Below are positions 6,220 through 11,761 of a DNA stretch of 11,761 nt, piece by piece. Source of the stretch: Clostridia bacterium. Its GTDB lineage: Bacteria > Bacillota > Clostridia > Christensenellales > CAG-1252. Each line of letters opens with the position of its first letter. Within the stretch, counting starts at the first letter, position 1. Where the stretch lies: assembly GCA_009928745.1 (NCBI GenBank), contig SACC01000020.1:1-11761 (forward strand), written 5' to 3'. A program made the position numbers and the translations under genes. Under the pieces are notes generated by a model. It made no database searches and had not been told where the DNA came from. It saw nothing but the letters and a program-made list of their open reading frames with translations.

Positions 6220-7803
6220 ATGAAAAAAGTTATCGTTTTCATATTATTAGCAATATTTATAAGCATTATATTGACCTCATGCAACAAGCCTCCCGTCGAT
6301 ACGACGGAGAGATTTACTATCGCTGCGGGTCGCGCGGCATTCGTTGAGGCATCAAACGCCGTAATGTTTACTACGGCAACAAAACTCATTGCCCCCGAGA
6401 ATGCCTATATTGCCGTGCCTTACGAGGATATCGGGATAATGGTAATAAAAGCGGAGAGCGGAGAGGAAGATGAAGATAATAATCCTGTTATGCTGTTCGG
6501 TATAGCGGATATTGAAGGCGCAATCCTTGTAGCTTGCGATTATATCTCCATTAGCGTCAGCGGCAACTTTTGTATGGCAACACGGGACGAAGGTGAGAAT
6601 TATTCTTACGACTTTTATTATAAAGACGGCAATCTTTTATTCTCTACCGAAAATGTAATAGACAACTTTGCGGCAATTGACGACGAGTATTTTGTTCTTT
6701 ATACAACGAACAATTCTGAGGTTTTTAACAACAAAGGTAAAGCGATGTTCGGACTAGCCCGCCAGCTGACAAGCGCTTACAGCTATTCGGTATGCGGCAA
6801 TTATCTTTTCGCTCAAGAACCCACTAAGGCGTTATATTTTATATACGAAATAGTGGATGAATCCATATTATTATCAAAGAGCTATATAAGTACGGCTAAT
6901 TCAATATACAGTATCGGTTATATAGGCAACGGAGATTTTTTGGTAAGCGCCACTTCGATAGGTACAGCAAGCTCATATGATTATTCGGACACAATAGACA
7001 ATACTAAGCATTATTTTATGCAGACGGTAAAGATATATAATGCCGTTACTAATTCGGAAAAGATTATAATGTTAGAGAAACTTTTAATCGGTATTGTTAA
7101 TAAGTACACGCCGACAATACCCTTTCATTCAAGAAAAACCCTTAATCTGAAGGAAGGATATTCCGCTGTGTGCGTTCTTGATATTAATGACAACAAGGAA
7201 CGGATAGGACAGCGTTATTATGTTATGAACAAAGACTGTGTCCTAACTGTAAAAATGGTTGAGGGAATGACTCCGTTTATGTTCACTTACAAAAATGAGC
7301 TGGGCTTCGCAGGTATTGCGGTGAGCAATTACTCGGCGGCGCTTTTTTCGCTAAGCGGTGATGTCATATGGCGTAAAGACGATGCCGAATATTACGCTCA
7401 AAGCTTTAACAGCAATCTGTATGTGCTTGCAAAAACTGTGGGTGACGGACTGAGATACGGGCTTCTTGACGAGAGCGGCAATACGCTTATAGACTTCAAT
7501 CTGCAGTTTCTTGCAACCTTTGTTGACGGCAAAAGCGTAGCAAAATATAACGGAGCGTATTACCGTGTAGATTACAGCGGCGCGCTCGGAGAGACGATAG
7601 AGGATATAAGAGACGGCAACACGCAGTTTGCATTCAATTGTTATATATTCGAGGATAACGGTAAGCTCGGTGTAAAAAATTACGCGGGCAATATATTGAT
7701 ACCTGCTGATTATGACAATATAGAATATCAAGGCTATGTCGGCGAAAAAACATATATTATATTAAAATCACTTGATACAGTTGACGCGTACCGCCTTGGT
7801 TAA
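6220..7803 (+). CDS. WG-repeat-like lipoprotein of unknown function
   Basis: A 527-residue predicted lipoprotein: MKK, a hydrophobic segment, and the lipobox LTSC with the lipidated cysteine at 21. The body is beta-rich and contains degenerate units like WG repeats, a short beta motif of the form (F/Y)G(L/I)xDxxG..L(I/V)P..YD.I. The clearest units are FGIADIEGAILVACDYISIS (93-112), YGLLDESGNTLIDFN (413-427) and LGVKNYAGNILIPADYDNIE (483-502). Others such as FNNKGKAMFGLA (169-180) are weaker. The fold may be a propeller-like or solenoid surface protein, probably a binding protein and not an enzyme, since no catalytic motif is visible. It lies 53 bases after yabQ but has its own promoter just upstream, so it need not belong to the sporulation operon. 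No Shine-Dalgarno sequence precedes the ATG. Confidence 0.75.
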   Translation: MKKVIVFILLAIFISIILTSCNKPPVDTTERFTIAAGRAAFVEASNAVMFTTATKLIAPENAYIAVPYEDIGIMVIKAESGEEDEDNNPVMLFGIADIEGAILVACDYISISVSGNFCMATRDEGENYSYDFYYKDGNLLFSTENVIDNFAAIDDEYFVLYTTNNSEVFNNKGKAMFGLARQLTSAYSYSVCGNYLFAQEPTKALYFIYEIVDESILLSKSYISTANSIYSIGYIGNGDFLVSATSIGTASSYDYSDTIDNTKHYFMQTVKIYNAVTNSEKIIMLEKLLIGIVNKYTPTIPFHSRKTLNLKEGYSAVCVLDINDNKERIGQRYYVMNKDCVLTVKMVEGMTPFMFTYKNELGFAGIAVSNYSAALFSLSGDVIWRKDDAEYYAQSFNSNLYVLAKTVGDGLRYGLLDESGNTLIDFNLQFLATFVDGKSVAKYNGAYYRVDYSGALGETIEDIRDGNTQFAFNCYIFEDNGKLGVKNYAGNILIPADYDNIEYQGYVGEKTYIILKSLDTVDAYRLG

Positions 7804-7881
7804 TCACAGTTTATTAATTTACAAAAATTTCCTTAATTAAACGCTAACACTAGCACATACTTATAATCGGAGGTACCGTTT

Positions 7882-8094
7882 ATGGGAATTTGGGATATAG
7901 TCATGTATGTAGTTGCAGGTATAGTTGGATTAATAATTTATTTTATTCCTTCATATATCGCAGTTAGAAACGACCATCGCAGCAAAGGTTGGATAATTCT
8001 GGTCAATATATTGCTAGGCTTCACCGTTGTTGGTTGGATAGTTGCGCTGCTTTGGGCAGTTAACACACCTAAACGTATAGTTGGTCATAACTAA
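7882..8094 (+). CDS. Small membrane protein, superinfection-immunity family
   Basis: A 70-residue protein with two predicted membrane helices (about 4-27 and 37-60) and a short basic loop between them. FIPSYIAVRNDH, then NILLGFTVVGWIVALLWAV fits the pattern of the superinfection immunity family (Pfam Imm_superinfect), named after phage T4 Imm, which blocks entry of DNA from related phages. Most bacterial members are uncharacterised small membrane proteins, so the family name should not be read as proof of phage defence. The start is secured by CGGAGG ending at 7873, 8 bases before the ATG. It is followed after 2 bases by the VanW-domain gene, probably in one transcript. Confidence 0.72.
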   Translation: MGIWDIVMYVVAGIVGLIIYFIPSYIAVRNDHRSKGWIILVNILLGFTVVGWIVALLWAVNTPKRIVGHN

Positions 8095-8096
8095 TT

Positions 8097-9296
8097 ATGC
8101 GTAAGCCTTATATTATTATAGGCGCTTTAATACTTCTTGTAACAATATCGCTCTTTATGGGCAGTTTTTATGAGAAGTATTTTAGTGTTCCTTTAAGAAT
8201 AAAATATAAGGAAACATTGATTTACAATGAGGAAGTGCCGCTGAACTTTTGGCGATACGGGATGAAAGTGCGCGCGGGGAGTTTTCTCGCTCTATATGAT
8301 AAGACAATTAACGAGGGGCATTCTCCCCGCGAGGCATTAAATTTTATTTCGGAAGGACTTGGTGACAAATTATTAACGCTTGCAGATAAAAAGTCAACTT
8401 CACCGATTAACGCAGAACTGGTGGTAAAAGGCGAAGCGCCGTATTTTTTTTATAAAAAGGATATTGACGGACGCGAGGTAAACCAAAGTTTATTCGCAAG
8501 AGAAATAGCCAAAGCGCTCGACGGGGGTACAGCCGAACTTGTTATAGAAAGAAAGACAGCGGATGTTACAGTGGATATGTTGCGTGAGCGCACGCAACTC
8601 AGAGCCTCTTTTTCCACCAACTTTGCAACTTCCACGCTTGAACGAAAATCAAATATAAAACTGGCTATGTCAATTATCAACGGTCAGGTGATAGAGCCGG
8701 GAGAGGAATTCAGCTTTAATAAGGTAGTCGGACCGCGCAAAGCGGAAAGAGGATATAAGGAAGCTAAGATTATATCTAACGGCAAATTCATAGAAGGAGT
8801 GGGCGGAGGCGTATGTCAAGTGTCTACAACCTTGTATAATGCCGCGCTTATGTCCGGCTTAGAGATAAAAAATGCCATACGCCATTCCCTTCCCGTTGCA
8901 TATGTGCCGCCGTCACGAGACGCGATGGTATCAAGCGCCAACGATTTTGTATTTGTTAATAATACTGATTTTAGCTTATACATTTTTACCAGCTGCGCAG
9001 ATAATATTGCGCAGATTATGCTATACGGACAAGGGCTAAGCGAAAAAATCAAGTTGGAAACAAAGGTAATAAAGACCATACCATTTAACAATGTGTCGCT
9101 GTCCGGACAGAATATATGCGAGGAAGAATTAGCTTGCCATAAACTTATCCGAGCGGGCAAAGACGGCATAGTCAGTGAGCTTTATATGTTGTCGGGCAAT
9201 ATTAGCAGAAGAATCAGAGTGGACAGATATTCGCCGCAGGACGCAGTTTGGGAAAGGATTGAAATCTCCGAACTAACATTAGTAGATGCTGCGTAA
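8097..9296 (+). CDS. VanW-domain membrane-anchored protein (YoaR-like)
   Basis: A 399-residue protein with one N-terminal membrane anchor (about 5-23) and the rest predicted outside the cell. Residues about 40-165 resemble the region found before VanW domains in YoaR-type proteins (YDKTINEGHSPREALNFIS and later DGGTAELVIERKTADVT). The VanW domain runs from about 168 to 300 with its hallmark blocks: FSTNF, GEEFSFNKVVGPRKAERGY (202-220), FIEGVGGGVCQVSTTLYNAA (231-250), and HSLPVAYVPPSRDAMV (263-278). The C-terminus (about 360-395) looks like a degenerate G5-type tail. The biochemical role of VanW is unknown; the name comes from vancomycin-resistance clusters, but most members are not resistance genes. 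It begins 2 bases after the small membrane gene, with no good ribosome binding site, so translation is probably coupled. Confidence 0.85.
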   Translation: MRKPYIIIGALILLVTISLFMGSFYEKYFSVPLRIKYKETLIYNEEVPLNFWRYGMKVRAGSFLALYDKTINEGHSPREALNFISEGLGDKLLTLADKKSTSPINAELVVKGEAPYFFYKKDIDGREVNQSLFAREIAKALDGGTAELVIERKTADVTVDMLRERTQLRASFSTNFATSTLERKSNIKLAMSIINGQVIEPGEEFSFNKVVGPRKAERGYKEAKIISNGKFIEGVGGGVCQVSTTLYNAALMSGLEIKNAIRHSLPVAYVPPSRDAMVSSANDFVFVNNTDFSLYIFTSCADNIAQIMLYGQGLSEKIKLETKVIKTIPFNNVSLSGQNICEEELACHKLIRAGKDGIVSELYMLSGNISRRIRVDRYSPQDAVWERIEISELTLVDAA

Positions 9297-9420
9297 CATT
9301 TATATTTTTTGTAGTTTTTAATGGATTCATCGTATAAATTCGTTAATCGTAAAATATTCGCTATTGACTTTTGTATATGATTATTATAGAATTATTGTAA
9401 TATAAATATCGGAGGATAGT
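9297..9420 (+). promoter_or_regulatory. Sigma-A promoter and leader of the alpha-glucosidase gene
   Basis: TTGACT (9364-9369), a 17-base spacer and TAGAAT (9387-9392) make a good vegetative promoter, each hexamer one mismatch from consensus. Transcription is predicted to start near 9399, giving a leader of about 20 bases that contains GGAGGA (9411-9416). The AT-rich bases from 9297 to 9360 show no convincing terminator for the upstream gene and no clear operator; a catabolite-responsive site could not be identified. Confidence 0.7.
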
Positions 9421-11109
9421 ATGGAAGAAATCAGAACACGGTGGTACAAAGATGCGGTTATCTATCAGATATACCCCAGAAGTTTTTTGGACAGCAATGG
9501 TGACGGTATCGGCGACATTAAAGGAATAATCAGCAAACTGGATTATCTTCAGGAGTTGGGTATCAATGCGGTTTGGCTTTCTCCCTGCTACAAGTCTCCC
9601 AATGCGGATAACGGCTATGATATAAGCGATTACCGCGACATTATGGACGAATTCGGCACGCTTGAAGACTGGAAGGTAATGGTTGACGGTATGCACACAA
9701 GGGGTATTAAGTTAATAATGGACCTCGTGGTTAATCACACATCAGACGAGCATTTATGGTTCAAGGAGAGCAGAAAAAGTATTAATAATCCGTATCGTGA
9801 TTATTACATATGGCGCAAGGGCAGAGGAAAAGACGGCAAAAAGCCGCCCAATAACTGGACTTCGCGTTTTGGCGGCAGCGCGTGGAAATACGACGAAACT
9901 ACCGACGAATGGTTCTTACATCTTTTTAATGATAAGCAGCCCGATCTTAACTGGGATAACCCCAAAGTAAGACAGGAAGTCGGCGATATGGTGAAATATT
10001 GGCTTGACCTTGGAGTAGACGGCTTCAGATGTGATGTCATTACCTATATATCCAAGCGCGAAGGCTTGCCAGATGGCAAATTTAATCCTTTTGTATGCGG
10101 CGACGAGCATTTTACACATGGACCGCATATTCACGAATACCTTAAAGAGTTGAACGCAAATGTGCTGTCAAAGTACGACTGTATGACAGTAGGCGAGGCG
10201 GCAGGCGTTACCATTAGGGAAGCGTTAGATTATACCGACGAAAAGAACAACGAGTTGGATACTGTATTCCATTTTGAACATGTGGAGAGCGACACAATAG
10301 CCAAATTGTTGCCTAGAAAATTTGAGTTGACCAGACTAAAGAAGATATTTTTAAGATGGCAGCACGGAATGTTCGGCAAGAGCTGGAACAGTCTTTATTA
10401 CGAAAATCACGATCAGCCCCGTTCTCTCCCGAGATTTGTTGGAGATTACGGCGAACTCCGCAAAGAAGCGGCGAAAATGCTTGCGGTTTCCATTCATATG
10501 CAGCAGGGCTCGCCCTATGTTTATCAAGGACAGGAAATCGGTATGACTAACTGTCCGTTCGAGAACCTTGACGAATTCGAAGACGTAATGGTACGAACGG
10601 TGCGCGGCATGTTGAAGAACGTGCCGTTCGGCGACAAGCTGTTATTGCGTGTAATGCAGAAAAGAGCGCGCGACCACGCCAGAACTCCGATGCAGTGGAG
10701 CGCTGCTGACAATGCGGGTTTTACAACTGCAGAAAAGCCATGGTTGAAAGTCAATCCGAATTATACAGAAATAAATGTTGAGGAAGCGCTTAAAGATGAA
10801 GATTCAATACTTAATTTCTACAAAAAGCTGATTGCAGTAAGAAAGAGCGGACTGAAAGAAATTATCAAGAACGGCACATATACCGAGTATTATGAGAAGC
10901 GCAGTGACATATTTGTATATGAGAGAAGCTTTAAGGGTGAAAAATTGCTGGTGATCTGTAATTTTAAGAATAATCCGGCGCCTTTCAAAATACCTATGGA
11001 ATTAGCCTATAACAGCGCAGAATTAGTAATATCCAATTACAAAGAGGCGAGCGGACTCGGCACCGTAACGCTAAAACCTTACGAAGCGATGGTATATCAT
11101 CTGAAATAA
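9421..11109 (+). CDS. GH13 alpha-glucosidase, oligo-1,6-glucosidase type
   Basis: A 562-residue cytoplasmic glycoside hydrolase of normal length for the family, with no signal peptide. It opens with WYKDAVIYQIYPRSFLDSNG and a calcium-binding-type loop DSNGDGIGD (24-32). GH13 region I is DLVVNHTSDEH (101-111). The nucleophile is D205 in DGFRCDVI, the acid/base E259 in MTVGEA, and the transition-state aspartate D331 in ENHDQPR. A beta-sandwich C-terminal domain follows from about 480. The residue after the nucleophile is valine (V206); in this subfamily valine there favours alpha-1,6 bonds whereas Thr or Ala favours alpha-1,4, so isomaltose or short dextrin breakdown to glucose is the likely role. 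The ribosome binding site GGAGGA and a strong promoter support the start. No sugar transporter lies next to it in the main block. Confidence 0.9.
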   Translation: MEEIRTRWYKDAVIYQIYPRSFLDSNGDGIGDIKGIISKLDYLQELGINAVWLSPCYKSPNADNGYDISDYRDIMDEFGTLEDWKVMVDGMHTRGIKLIMDLVVNHTSDEHLWFKESRKSINNPYRDYYIWRKGRGKDGKKPPNNWTSRFGGSAWKYDETTDEWFLHLFNDKQPDLNWDNPKVRQEVGDMVKYWLDLGVDGFRCDVITYISKREGLPDGKFNPFVCGDEHFTHGPHIHEYLKELNANVLSKYDCMTVGEAAGVTIREALDYTDEKNNELDTVFHFEHVESDTIAKLLPRKFELTRLKKIFLRWQHGMFGKSWNSLYYENHDQPRSLPRFVGDYGELRKEAAKMLAVSIHMQQGSPYVYQGQEIGMTNCPFENLDEFEDVMVRTVRGMLKNVPFGDKLLLRVMQKRARDHARTPMQWSAADNAGFTTAEKPWLKVNPNYTEINVEEALKDEDSILNFYKKLIAVRKSGLKEIIKNGTYTEYYEKRSDIFVYERSFKGEKLLVICNFKNNPAPFKIPMELAYNSAELVISNYKEASGLGTVTLKPYEAMVYHLK

Positions 11110-11183
11110 ATAATCTGACCAAACGGTCGTCAAAAGCAATCTCCAAAAATCTGGTGATAGCGAAGATAATAAGGAGTTTTAAA

Positions 11184-11618
11184 ATGGTAATGATAATTAG
11201 AGATTTAATGCAACAAGATGTCTCTCAACTCTCTTTATTATACGAACAATTTTGGGGTGATAAATCAGATTTATTAAAAATGAAAAATGAACTTTCAATA
11301 ATTAAAAATGAAAACAGACATATTATTTTAGTCGCTGAAATAAATGAGAAAGTAGTAGGTTCTGTTATGGGGATTGTTTGTCGTGAATTATATGGAGATT
11401 GCAAACCTTTTTTAATAGTAGAAAATATGATTGTAAATAAAGAAATAAGACGGAGCGGTGTTGGAAAAGGTTTATTATCCGAATTAGAAAAACGGGCAAA
11501 AAATATTAATTGCACTCAAATGATTTTGGTTACGGAATCCGATAGAATAGATGCTTGTTGCTTTTATGAAAAGTACGGATTTCAAAAAAACAATAAAGGT
11601 TATAAAAAAAAGCTATAA
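11184..11618 (+). CDS. GNAT-family N-acetyltransferase
   Basis: A 144-residue protein with the acetyl-CoA binding motif A of the GNAT fold: VENMIVNKEIRRSGVGKGLL, where R90-S-G-V-G-K95 is the R-x-x-G-x-G/A pyrophosphate loop. FYEKYGF (128-134), the motif B segment of the fold, follows. Such enzymes move an acetyl group from acetyl-CoA to an amine; the substrate (antibiotic, polyamine, amino acid or protein) cannot be told from sequence. A GTG at 11154 would give 10 more residues, but AAGGAG at 11171-11176 sits 7 bases before the ATG at 11184, which is the better start. The gene is visibly more AT-rich than its neighbours, including in third codon positions, and is flanked by unusual repeats on the right, which suggests recent acquisition. 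Confidence 0.82.
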   Translation: MVMIIRDLMQQDVSQLSLLYEQFWGDKSDLLKMKNELSIIKNENRHIILVAEINEKVVGSVMGIVCRELYGDCKPFLIVENMIVNKEIRRSGVGKGLLSELEKRAKNINCTQMILVTESDRIDACCFYEKYGFQKNNKGYKKKL

Positions 11619-11633
11619 CGTAAAATTGTTTAG

Positions 11634-11693
11634 GCGATATGTGCCTGTCGGCGCGCGATATGTAAACGCTAATATATGTTGCGCGCGAAGTGT
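11634..11693 (+). repeat. Imperfect GCGCGCGA-type repeats after the acetyltransferase gene
   Basis: GCGATATGT occurs at 11634-11642 and again at 11655-11663, the second as part of GCGCGCGATATGT (11651-11663). A third related unit, GCGCGCGAAGTGT, lies at 11681-11693. The two GCGCGC cores can also pair with each other across a 24-base spacer, with further ATAT pairing inside. These GC-rich units stand out sharply after an AT-rich gene. They could be an intergenic repeat family, a structured 3' end, or a recombination site. Confidence 0.45.
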
Positions 11694-11734
11694 GGACAAA
11701 AATCGTGTTTTTAGAATAAGAAGCTATCATTAGC

Positions 11735-11761
11735 GGCGGGAAAAACCACGCTTTTCTCGCC
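11735..11761 (+). terminator. Strong hairpin at the window edge, possible terminator
   Basis: GGCGGGAAAA (11735-11744) pairs with TTTTCTCGCC (11752-11761) over 10 base pairs including one G-U pair, with a 7-base loop ACCACGC. The right arm ends on the last base of the window, so whether a T tract follows cannot be seen. It could terminate the acetyltransferase transcript, or be part of a larger inverted repeat continuing outside. Confidence 0.45.

Noticed and set aside
7351..7731. Minus-strand open frame of 126 codons inside the WG-repeat lipoprotein gene
   Set aside because: It lies fully within a well-supported plus-strand gene, has no ribosome binding site and no recognisable protein pattern.
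7862..7867. TATAAT just upstream of the superinfection-immunity-like gene as its promoter
   Set aside because: It would start transcription near 7874, after the GGAGG at 7869-7873, removing the good ribosome binding site; no -35 or TG extension is present, so it is probably a chance match.
11117..11128. GACC-AAAC-GGTC hairpin after the glucosidase gene as a terminator
   Set aside because: The stem is only four base pairs and is not followed by a T run.
11619..11700. Integron attC site after the acetyltransferase gene
   Set aside because: The GCGCGC inverted repeat looked suggestive, but I could not find the RYYYAAC and GTTRRRY core sites in the right arrangement.

Overview
The window appears to be two unlike pieces of DNA joined together. 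From about 1100 to the right edge it reads as one continuous segment of a low-GC, endospore-forming Bacillota genome, most likely class Clostridia. The evidence is the sporulation pair yabP-yabQ, lipoprotein signal peptides, AAGGAG-type ribosome binding sites, TATAAT promoters and a VanW-domain protein. I cannot name a genus. The first kilobase is richer in GC and does not belong with the rest.

Left block (1 to about 1000-1100): the end of one sugar ABC-transporter permease gene overlaps the start of a second. The second reading frame then switches, without losing frame, from an ABC permease (to about 338) to a short piece of a YeeE/YedE-type membrane protein (to about 458) and then to the C-terminal half of an enterobacterial-looking metabolite:proton symporter of the MFS superfamily (to 920). 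The block looks like a mosaic of unrelated fragments. A chimeric clone, amplification product or assembly is the simplest explanation, although the open frame is intact.

Main block, left to right: (1) a plus-strand pair with a 4-base gap, made of a secreted PI-PLC-type phosphodiesterase lipoprotein and an HD-domain dGTPase-like hydrolase; (2) two minus-strand genes, an uncharacterised 441-residue N-terminally anchored protein and a 180-residue predicted helical-bundle protein, separated by a compact terminator and extended -10 promoter; (3) divergently, yabP and yabQ with an ATGA overlap, needed in known spore formers for cortex and coat assembly; (4) a 527-residue lipoprotein with degenerate WG-type repeats, whose promoter is placed so that its mRNA would start at the ATG; (5) a small membrane protein of the superinfection-immunity family followed closely by a VanW-domain membrane protein; (6) a GH13 alpha-glucosidase of the oligo-1,6-glucosidase type behind a good sigma-A promoter; (7) an AT-rich GNAT acetyltransferase that looks acquired, then a stretch with GC-rich repeats and an edge hairpin.

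Many of the main-block proteins are predicted to act at the cell envelope or in sporulation: two lipoproteins, two anchored proteins, YabQ, the small immunity-like protein and the VanW protein. I see no CRISPR array, transposase, tRNA or rRNA. No clearly new multi-gene system is evident. The most unusual items are the in-frame triple mosaic, the candidate leaderless lipoprotein gene and the unrecognised envelope proteins around yabPQ.
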